64,000 nucleotides of DNA, from positions 34,752 through 98,751 of the forward strand of contig JAJACU010000010.1 of the NCBI GenBank assembly GCA_022601345.1, given 5' to 3'. Below, in pieces: positions 8,583 to 17,368 of this stretch. The notes beneath the pieces were generated by a model. It was given only the letters and a program-made list of their open reading frames with translations. It was not told the origin of the DNA and did not search any database. The stretch comes from Chlamydiota bacterium. Lineage in GTDB: Bacteria; Chlamydiota; Chlamydiia; Chlamydiales; JAAZZY01. How positions within the stretch are numbered: the first letter of the stretch is position 1; every line of letters begins with the position of its first letter. Made by a program: the position numbers and the translations under genes.

Positions 8583-11293
8583 ATGTAATCAAGCTGCCTT
8601 TTTAACTGAAGAATTCTTAGCTTGAAGTATTTATTCTCACCTTGAACAACCTCAAAGTCTATGCGAGGTTGTTCAATTTCATAGTCATAAGATAAATTAT
8701 CAACATCTATTGAAATATTCCACTGACCTGGCCTTAAATTAGGAAAGTGAAAGTTTCCTTTCTTGTTAGGCTCAATAGAGTATTTTTCTCCAGATGCAGA
8801 AACAAGAGTTATTTGAGCTATTGCAGAATGACTTTTCAGATACTTATTAGCATTCGCTTTATCATAGTTGTAATAAGAAAGATTTCCTTCAACTGAGCAC
8901 GGACGAATAAAAACAACATCTAAATTAGTTACTTTGTTTTTGGCAACTTCCACGCGTTGCGGCATTGCTTCTTTTGTGATAAATCCTTCAGGAGTATCGT
9001 CTACATCTAAAAGATAGGTTCCTGGCTTGAGATAATCAAAACTATAGTCCCCCTTCTTGCCCGCCTTACAATCTAATTCATTACAACTAATAATTGGATT
9101 TGCAGTAGGCCTCAAAATTCCATTTTCTTCATAATAAGTTTTACCTTTTACTTGAGTTCTATCTGCTTTTTTTCCTATAGGAAGTCCCCAGGGGATTTTA
9201 AAACTCAAGACACCTCTATAAGTAGCTTTTGCTCTAAAAGGGCGAATAATACTCCCTTTGAACTCTAAAATTTGATTATTTCTAAATCTATAGGAGAAAT
9301 TCCCTTGATAAAAATTTCTAAAAACGGCGTAGCTAATTTGAGAATGTTCATATACAAATGAACTTTTAAATCGCCCTATATTTGCTGTAGCTGACGCCCC
9401 ATACGTTTGATTCCATCGTATGTTGTGTATCTTATATAGATACCCCCATCTTCCATAAACAGAAAGAGTCTGACCCTTAACTCTCAAATAATTATAGGCA
9501 CTATACCTTTGCCATGTCTTTGTAAATGAATCAATTGGCTCTTGAATATACTTACCGACTTCGGCATTTCCAACAAAAGTAAAGCGTCTTAGAGATTGGG
9601 TAATTCTAAGAGAAGCAAAATTTGTTTTAAATCCAAGCCCAAAGAAATGATTTCTTGCCTCGAAGTTATTATAGGCTGTTGAGATAAAAAGCCCCATTGG
9701 AAGAGTTAAGGTAGCCTCTCCAAGCACCCTCTGTGATTTGTTTGCCGAAGAAAATAAAGGGTTATTATCTAAATTAGAATCATAGCTTGTAAACGCTCCA
9801 AAAAGATTAAGACGCTCTTTTATTCGAAACCCTGCCGAATAACTATTCTCTGAATAGTTGTTATAATAACCTAGAAAAAGATAGGGGGCATAAACTTTTT
9901 GAAAGTTATACCAAAACCATTTAACTGGACGCCCATTACCTTGCAGGTAATATCCATCTTTGCGTGCTCGAGGAGCTCTAGAATAACTCACCCCCCACTC
10001 ACCTTGAATATTTGTCCATTCTTTATAGGAGGCATTACCTGAAACAGACAGTATATTTACATCATTTTCTTGGGTATAATTAGAGTTACTCAATTTTCCA
10101 TTTGCGTAATAATATGTTGTCTGGAACCCAAGCTCTTTTATTGGCATAAACCTAAAAAAAGCTCCGACATCTGTTCTAGGAACTGCTGAAGATCTTGCAA
10201 CAGCCAATGACCCTACTTGAAAATTTGGAGATTTTAGAGTTAACATCCCACCTCTTCCATATCTTGAAGTCAACGTTAGTGGGCTTAAGTGATAGACTCC
10301 ATCTGCTCCATAAGCATCGATATGAGCAGAGGTGTAGTTTACAAAATATTTCTCTGGAGTTCCTCCAAACTGTTGAAAAACAGAGGTCTGCCTAATAAAG
10401 GGTATTCTAAATAAATAAGAGAACCACTTAGTTTTTTCTCGATCTACATAGCCACCTCCTTCTGTATTGATAAAAAGAGTCTTCTTCCAATTATTAAAAC
10501 CCGCTACAAATGTTGAAACAGATGGAATGAGCTGATACTTTTCTAAACCTTTAATGAAAGTTGATCTTGCGTGAAGGGGAATCGAGATGGATTTGCTCTC
10601 TAACTGCTTCAAAGAGTTAGAATCTTTGATAAAAATAGTCAAAAAGTCATAGCTATGATTGCGTTTTTCAGACTTAGTTTTAACGTTAATATTTACTTTT
10701 ACTGTGCGACCTGGATCTACCTCTACTCGATTTGAAGGTTCAAAGTTTACTTTTTCTAAAAGAACTCCTTGAGCTGCCAAAGTAACGTCCCTTTTAAAGT
10801 TCCCGTTATTCGTTAAGGCTAAAGTTGCTTTATAACCTGTCCCCTCAACAACATGCTTTGTTGTTACAGTGAGCTGAGAATTTAATGAATCAACGGCTAA
10901 GACCTCTATGTTGACTTCTGCTACACCAATGAGCGTCTCATTGTCTGTTCCCTGCACTGTAAGCTTGACCACATGCCGCCCTACACGCGCATCCTTAGGC
11001 AATTTAACCGCAATAATTTCAATCGTCTCTCCCTGACTTCCTAAATTTACAGGAGGCAAATCCATAGGGATAGTTTGCCAACCCTTAGGCAAGTCCATTC
11101 GAGTCACAAAAGTGTCACTTTTAGAACTGTAATTTTGAATTAAAAAAGAAAGAGTAAGGACTTCATCAGGAGCCGCTTGTAGAGCTTTCGAAGTCATGGG
11201 TTGCACATACAGACCGTATCCTTTCCCCGAAGCTTGAATAAATGCAGTCGGTATACACAAAGCTAAGCAAAATATAATCCAAAACTTTTTCAA
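8579..11293 (-). CDS. Outer-membrane barrel protein with N-terminal NEW3-like and C-terminal carboxypeptidase-regulatory-like domains (usher-like candidate)
   Basis: 904 residues with signal peptide MKKFWIIFCLALCIPTAFIQA. Residues ~25-250 form two beta-sandwich domains resembling NEW3/COG1470 (LTLSFLIQNYSSKSDTFV, then ATLALTNNGNFKRDV). Residues ~255-700 are rich in Tyr, Asn, Phe and Arg with alternating hydrophobicity, as in large outer-membrane barrels. Residues ~715-890 carry two carboxypeptidase-regulatory-like folds (GDYSFDYLKPGTYLLDV, KGNFHFPNLRPGQWNISI). Size and architecture (barrel plus periplasmic plugs) recall fimbrial ushers, and the neighbours are chaperone-like and subunit-like, but no usher signature is recognised. 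It is in an operon with the small gene upstream (3-base gap). Confidence 0.62.
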   Translation of the reverse strand: MKKFWIIFCLALCIPTAFIQASGKGYGLYVQPMTSKALQAAPDEVLTLSFLIQNYSSKSDTFVTRMDLPKGWQTIPMDLPPVNLGSQGETIEIIAVKLPKDARVGRHVVKLTVQGTDNETLIGVAEVNIEVLAVDSLNSQLTVTTKHVVEGTGYKATLALTNNGNFKRDVTLAAQGVLLEKVNFEPSNRVEVDPGRTVKVNINVKTKSEKRNHSYDFLTIFIKDSNSLKQLESKSISIPLHARSTFIKGLEKYQLIPSVSTFVAGFNNWKKTLFINTEGGGYVDREKTKWFSYLFRIPFIRQTSVFQQFGGTPEKYFVNYTSAHIDAYGADGVYHLSPLTLTSRYGRGGMLTLKSPNFQVGSLAVARSSAVPRTDVGAFFRFMPIKELGFQTTYYYANGKLSNSNYTQENDVNILSVSGNASYKEWTNIQGEWGVSYSRAPRARKDGYYLQGNGRPVKWFWYNFQKVYAPYLFLGYYNNYSENSYSAGFRIKERLNLFGAFTSYDSNLDNNPLFSSANKSQRVLGEATLTLPMGLFISTAYNNFEARNHFFGLGFKTNFASLRITQSLRRFTFVGNAEVGKYIQEPIDSFTKTWQRYSAYNYLRVKGQTLSVYGRWGYLYKIHNIRWNQTYGASATANIGRFKSSFVYEHSQISYAVFRNFYQGNFSYRFRNNQILEFKGSIIRPFRAKATYRGVLSFKIPWGLPIGKKADRTQVKGKTYYEENGILRPTANPIISCNELDCKAGKKGDYSFDYLKPGTYLLDVDDTPEGFITKEAMPQRVEVAKNKVTNLDVVFIRPCSVEGNLSYYNYDKANANKYLKSHSAIAQITLVSASGEKYSIEPNKKGNFHFPNLRPGQWNISIDVDNLSYDYEIEQPRIDFEVVQGENKYFKLRILQLKRQLDYI

Positions 11294-11296
11294 ACT

Positions 11297-11748
11297 CTAT
11301 AGCTCTTTTGATTTATATAAATAGTTAATTCCATACGATGTTGGAGGAAACACTTCAGCATCAAAAGAACCTGAAAAATAATACTTTATGTAACAATCTA
11401 AGTACTGGCCTTCTTTAATGTTTGTGACAAGTTCATGCACTCTTCCATCACTGATATCTACGATCCCGTGGTTCCTTGCTCCCTTTAAAGATTCCAATTC
11501 CACCTTTAGTTTTAAATTTGAATTTAGTGGAGTCTGAAGCTGAACTGTTATTTTACCCTTGCTTTTCCTATCCACTTGTAGAGAATAACTTTGTGACTCA
11601 TCTATAACCTCTAACAATTGTGGTCTACCTTCTTGCTCAACATCATCAATGGATAGTAAAGGGACAGTGCCGTTTATTACAAAATTAGAAGCGTCTAATA
11701 ATGGGAGCTTAAAAACTAAAAATAGAAGATTAAAAATAAATATCTCAT
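11297..11748 (-). CDS. Small secreted beta-rich protein; start region probably frameshifted
   Basis: The open frame runs from the stop at 11297 past the TTG at 11617 and stays open to about 11812, but contains no ATG upstream. The extra upstream codons encode a clean signal-peptide core (NLLFLVFKLPLLDAS) followed by INGTVPLLSIDD. An ATG at 11748 (MRYLF) lies in another frame and would read into this one if the run of five T just after it had one more base. So either a base is missing, or a rare ATT/ATA codon starts translation. The C-terminal part is beta-rich with no recognised family. It precedes the barrel gene by three bases. Confidence 0.5.
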
Positions 11749-11826
11749 AAATAAAATTTATTTTTTTTATTTTTTCTTTTATAGTAGTTTCAACTCTTAA
11801 AAAAAAGTTGTTTTATCAAATTTTAT

Positions 11827-12345
11827 ATGATTAATAAGAACTTATTTTCATTTCCGTTGTTTCTCACCACTTTTTTTCTCTTTAACGCGTCTCTACTTCA
11901 TAGTGAGAGTATTTCTATCAACCAAAACATCATTCTAGAAGTTAGTAAAATTAGAGCGGTTTCCATAAATTCTTCTACAGCTAAAATTACTTTAGGAAAT
12001 GAGCATATTTCCCCTGGAGATCCTGTTTTTGAATCTGAAAGCTATTATGAGAATACACTAGACATTACAACGCTAAGTGATAAACCCCAAAAGATTACAG
12101 CCCTTTTAAGCTCATCTCTTCCTAAAGGAATGACACTGTCTGCATGCCTTCAACCCCCTCTTAAGGGCAAAAGTTCTGGATACCAAATTTTGAATACTCA
12201 AAGACCAGTGACTCTAGTTTATGCCATCCCAAAAGCTTGTTCAGCAAAAGAACTTGTCTTATCTTACAAATTTTCCGTTGCAGATAAAACTCTTCCGCAG
12301 TCAGCAGATGCTCATGTTATTTATAAAATTGAAGATGACAATTAG
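11827..12345 (+). CDS. Small secreted protein of the 165-177 aa surface family, member 1
   Basis: 172 residues; signal peptide to about residue 27 (core PLFLTTFFLFNASLL). The mature protein is beta-rich and contains SSLPKGMTLSACLQPPLKGKSSG (about 97-118, written here in part as LPKGM, PP and GKSSG) and ends YKIEDDN. The same landmarks, LPKGM...PP.GKS.G and a C-terminal (V/I)xYT/KxxD, recur in the protein at 12867. It is divergent from the barrel operon and converges on the next gene with a four-base overlap. Likely a minor subunit or tip of the same surface structure, by context only. Confidence 0.6.
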   Translation: MINKNLFSFPLFLTTFFLFNASLLHSESISINQNIILEVSKIRAVSINSSTAKITLGNEHISPGDPVFESESYYENTLDITTLSDKPQKITALLSSSLPKGMTLSACLQPPLKGKSSGYQILNTQRPVTLVYAIPKACSAKELVLSYKFSVADKTLPQSADAHVIYKIEDDN

Positions 12346-12821
12346 TGATCCATTAAAGTGTATCTAATAGCGCACTGCTGAATTCTAGAAGTTATTTTTT
12401 CTCGATTTTGAATGCTATAGCTAATTGGTATACTCGATTCATTACAAAAAGCATCTATTTTATCGATAAGAACAACTGGAGATTTTTTTCCAATGGCCAC
12501 AAAGCCTGAATTTTTCAGAAAAGCACTCCCTTGGCAACATACCATTAATTCAAAGTTATCAGGTGTGTTAAAATTCTTTATTTGTTCGACCAGAAGTTTT
12601 TTTTCACGTCCATCATTACTGACAATCCCCATTTCAGCCTCTTGATCTGAACTTCCAAAAAACCTTCCCCTTTCTCTGACTAGCTCTATATGTAAATTCT
12701 GAGGGCTTATTTCTATTTTATTAACAATTTGATAGTCCAACTTCAAAATATGATCTACGGTATCCAATGAAAACACCAAAGCAGAACTAAATAACAAAGA
12801 TATAAATAATGAAAACTTCAT
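12342..12821 (-). CDS. Small secreted protein of the surface family, member 2
   Basis: About 159 residues from the ATG at 12821, which directly begins the signal peptide MKFSLFISLLFSSALVFS; an ATG eight codons upstream is in frame but would give an odd N-terminus. The C-terminus IRYTLMDH is nearly the same as YTLMDQ of member 3, and the order of beta segments is similar (DxILKLDYQIVNKIEISPQ, then DNFELMVCCQGS, then a conserved Tyr-Ser strand). Three Cys in the mature half could form disulfides. Exact function unknown. Confidence 0.58.
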   Translation of the reverse strand: MKFSLFISLLFSSALVFSLDTVDHILKLDYQIVNKIEISPQNLHIELVRERGRFFGSSDQEAEMGIVSNDGREKKLLVEQIKNFNTPDNFELMVCCQGSAFLKNSGFVAIGKKSPVVLIDKIDAFCNESSIPISYSIQNREKITSRIQQCAIRYTLMDH

Positions 12822-12866
12822 AAACAACTTACAATTAACAAACATTAAATTGCACTTTACAATACT

Positions 12867-13367
12867 TTACTGGTCCATCAAAGTATATACTATTTTTCTT
12901 GAAAAAGATTCCACATCAAGGGCCTCTCTTCCAAAATAAAACTGATAAGTGATTACATTTGGAGTGTAAATTGTAGAATCTTTTGTTAGATTTCTTAAAA
13001 TATCGCTATCTACAGTAGATAGTTTTTGCAATCCAGTCGACTTGCCCGATGGAGGTGGAGCAAAGTACACATATAATTCCATGCCCTTTGGCATTTCAGC
13101 ATCAAGTTGAGCAACAACTTTTTTGACCGTATCATCTGCAATAACTATAGAAAATCCGGTAGAATCATCAGTGATCTCCGACATCTTCCCAGGCCTTATA
13201 TCTGAGCTACTTAATTGAAAGTCTGGGGTAGGCCCTACCAATACAAATGCATTTTGAGCTGAAATTGTGACATTGATAATTTGAGAATTAGATGGATTAT
13301 TTGAAAACAAACTTCCTTTAGGTGCTAGCAGCAGAAAAACTACTAAAAATAATATCCTCTTACGCAT
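12867..13367 (-). CDS. Small secreted protein of the surface family, member 3
   Basis: About 166 residues from ATG 13367, which opens the signal peptide MRKRILFLVVFLLLAPKG; a TTG at 13400 would add 11 residues and is less likely, although a GGAGGGG run lies beside it. The mature protein begins NPSNSQIINVTISAQNAF and has MPKGMELYVYFAPPPSGKSTG, matching member 1, and ends YTLMDQ, matching member 2. It is 45 bases from member 2 in the same direction, so the two are probably one transcript. No known family recognised. Confidence 0.6.
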   Translation of the reverse strand: MRKRILFLVVFLLLAPKGSLFSNNPSNSQIINVTISAQNAFVLVGPTPDFQLSSSDIRPGKMSEITDDSTGFSIVIADDTVKKVVAQLDAEMPKGMELYVYFAPPPSGKSTGLQKLSTVDSDILRNLTKDSTIYTPNVITYQFYFGREALDVESFSRKIVYTLMDQ

Positions 13368-13498
13368 GTGACTTGTAGAGCAAACGACGCCCCCCTCCAA
13401 GCCGGAACCTAATTCAAAGCTTTTTTTTTGAAAAGCCCTCCCACGCAGAAACTTTAAAAAAAACCTAATAACTTAATAATAAGTAATTTGAAATTCCA

Positions 13499-13774
13499 TC
13501 AATCTTTGAATAGACGCTTTGCGATATCATCTACTGATGGTTTATTGTCTTTTATTGACTCAGAAAGAGCCTTAAATTCTTCACAATAGTTGAAATGATC
13601 CCTGTCTCTGACCTGATCCGTGTTTGGAATTTGACAGTCATTTGGCTTGCCTGGCTGATAAAACTTGCACCCTTGACAGGCATGTAAATAGGCCCCACAC
13701 CCCTCACAGACAGATTTAAAACCAATAACTTCTTCACATTTTTGATGACACTTCCAACAAAACCCTTGAAACAT
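13499..13774 (-). CDS. Small cysteine-rich zinc-ribbon-like protein
   Basis: 91 residues, no signal peptide. Cysteines are arranged CWKC (6-9), C at 13, then CEGC, CQGC, C and C, with an additional His pair. Such spacing binds two zinc ions in treble-clef or ribbon folds. The C-terminal third is acidic and helical. Only one base separates its start from the stop of the MORN-repeat gene, so they are one operon with this gene second. Its role next to an exported MORN protein is not evident. Confidence 0.7.
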   Translation of the reverse strand: MFQGFCWKCHQKCEEVIGFKSVCEGCGAYLHACQGCKFYQPGKPNDCQIPNTDQVRDRDHFNYCEEFKALSESIKDNKPSVDDIAKRLFKD

Positions 13775-13775
13775 A

Positions 13776-16304
13776 CTATTTCACCTTCTCACCCATTTGG
13801 TATTGAGTCTCTTTAACCTTTCCTGATGTTGAGTAAACAGATTTTGTACCTTGCAGCTTGTCTTGGCAAAAAGTTTGAAGTATTTTAGGGCTACCATCAT
13901 CATAATATTTATTGAACTTTCCATGGCGCTCTCCATTACGATAGTCTGCCTCAAAAGTTACAACACCCTCCTTGTTTTTATTATAGCAGTAACCATTGAG
14001 TTTACCGTCAATATAGCAATACTCGCTTAAAAGATCCCCCTTCCTTGAGTAAGTGTGCTGCAATCCATGCTTTAATCCCCTTTCATAAGAGATCTCTTTT
14101 TCAAGTTGCCCATTTGTAGAGAATTGCTTAAAAGGACCATGATGTTTCCCTTCAAAGTAATCGATACTTAATCTAACAACTCCTTGGTTATCAAATACTT
14201 TAGTCGTTCCATGCTTCACCCCATTTTTAAAGTGGGTTTGAGCGACAAGATCTCCTTTTAAATTATATTCTAAAACCTCTCCTTCGAGTAAATTATTTAC
14301 GTACTTAGCTTTTAAAGCTAAATCTTTAGCCCCATCTTTTTTTGGGGGATGGAACACCTGATGAAGACCATCTTTTATATCTTCTTTATAGTGGTAAATA
14401 ACCTCTGATAAATCTCCGTTTCGAATAAAATACCTACCGTTGAGTTTGCCACCGCGGTAAAGGGCTTCTTCAACAAGCTCACCTTTTTCATTCCACTGGG
14501 ATTTCTTACCCTCAAGAAGACCCTGACTATAATTGATTACAACACGTTGCTGACCATTTGGAAATAGTTCTTGATGCAATCCTTGCCGTTTACCTTCTAT
14601 AAACTGAGCACTTACTTTGAGAGGATGACCTAAGTAGGCTTCAGAACTTGGAAAATATTCTTGATGCTTGCCTATTGGAGCTCCATTTTTATATTCTCCT
14701 TCTAGCTGTGTATGCCCATCTTCAAACCAAGCCGAGCGTTTACCATCGAGATCGCCGTTGACATAGCAAGCTCTAGATTTTTTTTGACCATTTGAATAGT
14801 AAGCTTCCTCTAAACCGTCTTTTTTTCCACTTACATAAGTAATACTTTGATTGAGTTGACCATTATCATGCCAAGTTTGAAATAGTCCATGATGCTTACC
14901 ATCTTGAAAATTAGCTTTTACTAGAAGCTGATGATCTTCATTCCAAACTTGAGAAAGCCCATTCAACTTGCCACTTTTGTAATATTCTGAGACTTTCAAA
15001 TGACCATCTTGATGCCACTGCTCGAATGGACCTTCTTTTTCACCATTTTCCATCTCTACTTTAAGCTCAATTTGGCCACACTCATACCACTGTATGAAGG
15101 TCCCTTCTTGCTTTTCACCTGAAAAACCTACTTCACATTTTTGTTGGCCATTAGGAAAAAACTCCTTTTGCTGACCTTTTAAAACCCCATTTGAATAAAA
15201 CCGATCAAACCGAAGTTCACCACTGTCGTACCACTCAAGATACTTTCCTTCTAATTTTTGATCTTCATTCAAACTGTAACGAGCCTTCATTTTCCCATTT
15301 ATATAAAACTCTTCAATGGGCTTTTTAAGCATGCCGCTATCATTGTATTGGGCTATCTTTTGAAACTTGCCATCTGGGTATTTGATATTGTGGCTTTTAA
15401 TTGGCCTGCCATCTTTGTATATCCCTCCACCAAGCAATTTACCATCTTCTGAGAAAAACTCTTCTCTGCCTTCTTTTTTTCCATTAACATAAGTTACCTG
15501 GTAGCTTCTCGAAGAATTTGAATAGTATTTAATATGCTTTCCATTAGGTTGGCCATCTTCGAAGAATTGAGTTTCAACAACTTTTTCATCTTCATTATAT
15601 CGCATCACAGCTGGAGCTGACTTTGAATGAAGCTTTCCTTCACGAAACAAAAGAGTCGATTTCATAGAGCCATTTTCATGCCACTCCATAAAATCTCCAG
15701 ATAACAGCCCGTCTTTAAAGGTTTTTTTACATGCTTGTTCACCGTTTTCGTAAAAGGTGACATACTGGCCAATAACTTTACCTTCATTATAAAGCCCCTT
15801 TTCTTTCAATTGCCCAGATTCATAGTAGCTCAAAGCTTGACCATGAAATTTTCCCTCTGAAAAATTGAAATCATTATGAAGCTTTCCACTTGGATAGAAG
15901 GATTTAAGAGGTCCATGCAATTGCCCTTTGTTATAGGAAACAACGCACTCTTTAATACCTGATGGATATAGAGCAACACCTAAGCCATGGGGAACAAAAA
16001 CTGTTTTTTCTTCATCAGCTTCTGCAATCACCTGCTCAATAAGATCTTCTTCACAAACAATTTTTCCAAGCTCATCAAATATTACTTTTTTTACAGGTAA
16101 GACTTTTTGGTTGTTTGTCGGTTCATAGAAAATAGCTTCTTTGGCTCCTCCGTTAGCATGGTAGCTCAAAGTTTCAAATTTCCAGTTAGGTTGACGAACT
16201 TTAAGTTTGGTGGCAACAGGAGTTGCTAACTCAACCTCAGATGCATAACAAGTAGACGAAAATATAAATAAAAATATCTGTATAAATAATAAATTGCGTT
16301 TCAT
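13776..16304 (-). CDS. Exported MORN_2-repeat protein
   Basis: 842 residues. Signal peptide MKRNLLFIQIFLFIFSSTCYA, then from about residue 115 to the end roughly 30 repeats of 20-24 residues with the pattern Y..G...G....(Y/W)...G (for example GPLKSFYPSGKL, GLFQTWHDNGQL, GKFNKYYDDGSP). This is the MORN_2 (YwqK-like) type of beta-hairpin repeat, which forms a long solenoid. Being exported, it may be a periplasmic or surface scaffold rather than a cytoplasmic antitoxin-like protein. The repeats are strongly diverged from each other, so this is an old array. No catalytic domain is visible. Confidence 0.85.
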   Translation of the reverse strand: MKRNLLFIQIFLFIFSSTCYASEVELATPVATKLKVRQPNWKFETLSYHANGGAKEAIFYEPTNNQKVLPVKKVIFDELGKIVCEEDLIEQVIAEADEEKTVFVPHGLGVALYPSGIKECVVSYNKGQLHGPLKSFYPSGKLHNDFNFSEGKFHGQALSYYESGQLKEKGLYNEGKVIGQYVTFYENGEQACKKTFKDGLLSGDFMEWHENGSMKSTLLFREGKLHSKSAPAVMRYNEDEKVVETQFFEDGQPNGKHIKYYSNSSRSYQVTYVNGKKEGREEFFSEDGKLLGGGIYKDGRPIKSHNIKYPDGKFQKIAQYNDSGMLKKPIEEFYINGKMKARYSLNEDQKLEGKYLEWYDSGELRFDRFYSNGVLKGQQKEFFPNGQQKCEVGFSGEKQEGTFIQWYECGQIELKVEMENGEKEGPFEQWHQDGHLKVSEYYKSGKLNGLSQVWNEDHQLLVKANFQDGKHHGLFQTWHDNGQLNQSITYVSGKKDGLEEAYYSNGQKKSRACYVNGDLDGKRSAWFEDGHTQLEGEYKNGAPIGKHQEYFPSSEAYLGHPLKVSAQFIEGKRQGLHQELFPNGQQRVVINYSQGLLEGKKSQWNEKGELVEEALYRGGKLNGRYFIRNGDLSEVIYHYKEDIKDGLHQVFHPPKKDGAKDLALKAKYVNNLLEGEVLEYNLKGDLVAQTHFKNGVKHGTTKVFDNQGVVRLSIDYFEGKHHGPFKQFSTNGQLEKEISYERGLKHGLQHTYSRKGDLLSEYCYIDGKLNGYCYNKNKEGVVTFEADYRNGERHGKFNKYYDDGSPKILQTFCQDKLQGTKSVYSTSGKVKETQYQMGEKVK

Positions 16305-16398
16305 AATTTAGTAAGTTGACTGTTTTTTGATGAATGTAGCAGAAAAAAGACTTTTAAACAATCAGACAGGCCTCCAATTTTACATTTAAAGAAAAATT

Positions 16399-17133
16399 TT
16401 AATCAATACTGATCCTAGGATCCTTGCAGTGCGTCCTCATTAAATGTCTCGAAAAGCTCATTCGATTTGTGTACTTAGCAGAACCTGGTTGACGACATAA
16501 ACTGCATTTGTACTCTTCTTGTTCTTCAGGAAATTGCTTTAAATCATGAACAGCCGATAGATGGATTTTATAGGTTTGAGTAGATAAATAAGTTCCCGCG
16601 CATTGGGGTAACTCGCAATGGATCCTTTCCAATTTACCTGTTTCAGGGTTAAGAGACCGACTAGATCCTGCCTTATCTGCATGTAATAAAGCATGAGCTT
16701 TAAAATGCAGAGAATCAACTCTCTTGTTGCAACTGCTCATTAGACATTCTACCTTTCCATCTTCACCTTTTTCAAAGACATGTGTTGAAATTTTGGGAGT
16801 CTGAAATGGATTATTTAAAGTAGATAGTTCTTTATTTGGCGCTGATTCTAAAGAACTTCTTAATTTATATGGTTTGGCTCTTGTTCTATGTTTTTTAGGC
16901 TTTTCTCGCACTAAAGTACTCGTAGGACTTTCTGGGTTCTTAAGGAGTTCAGCATTAACTGATTTAAGATATCCACCTAGATCTTTTGAAGCTTCCTCAT
17001 CTAAAAAAGCACTCATGAGTTCTGCTGCTTCTTCAGGAAGATCATTGCCTTCCTCATGTGCGGCTCCTTCTGGCAACTCCATATTATATAAAAAGCTATA
17101 ACTGTCCCTACGAGTTGAATTAGTAGAACTCAT
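16399..17133 (-). CDS. C2H2 zinc-finger protein 1 (eukaryote-like; candidate nuclear effector)
   Basis: About 244 residues from ATG 17133. An in-frame ATG at 17148 exists, but the five codons between contain the GAGGGG ribosome site that correctly serves the second ATG. Residues ~1-75 are acidic (LPEEAAELMSAFLDEEAS). A basic stretch EKPKKHRTRAKPYKLR looks like a nuclear localisation signal. Three fingers follow: C-x4-C-x11-H-x3-H, C-x4-C-x12-H-x4-H and C-x2-C-x16-H-x4-H; the middle one fits the classical pattern exactly. No signal peptide, so export would need a specialised secretion system. Acidic region plus NLS plus three fingers resembles a transcription factor. Host-nuclear function is inference. 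Confidence 0.78.
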   Translation of the reverse strand: MSSTNSTRRDSYSFLYNMELPEGAAHEEGNDLPEEAAELMSAFLDEEASKDLGGYLKSVNAELLKNPESPTSTLVREKPKKHRTRAKPYKLRSSLESAPNKELSTLNNPFQTPKISTHVFEKGEDGKVECLMSSCNKRVDSLHFKAHALLHADKAGSSRSLNPETGKLERIHCELPQCAGTYLSTQTYKIHLSAVHDLKQFPEEQEEYKCSLCRQPGSAKYTNRMSFSRHLMRTHCKDPRISID

Positions 17134-17160
17134 TTTGTATCCCCTCATCTATTTTTTTTG

Positions 17161-17248
17161 CAAAAATGTTATTAAGCGGCTCATTACTTGTCGACCAAAA
17201 TGTGTGAATGTAGTCAACTAATTAATAATTATTTACAAAATATTTTTG
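17161..17248 (-). promoter_or_regulatory. Conserved upstream element, copy 1
   Basis: About 88 bases just upstream of zinc-finger gene 1, with near-identical copies at 18128-18216 and 19714-19809 before genes 2 and 3. The best-conserved core on the plus strand reads TTACTTGTCGACCAAAATG, followed by TGAATGTAG and, on the minus strand, a TTGACT-like hexamer at 17212-17217. No clear -10 box sits at the usual distance, so this may be an operator or non-standard promoter. Confidence 0.65.
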
Positions 17249-17368
17249 GAAGTAGAGATTAATTCATCACTAACGAACTTATTGTTTGTCGAGCAGAAAT
17301 AATTGAGCGTTAATTTTTTATAAGATTGTGCCGAGCTCTGACTCCAATATTACTTTTAAAGAAAAATT

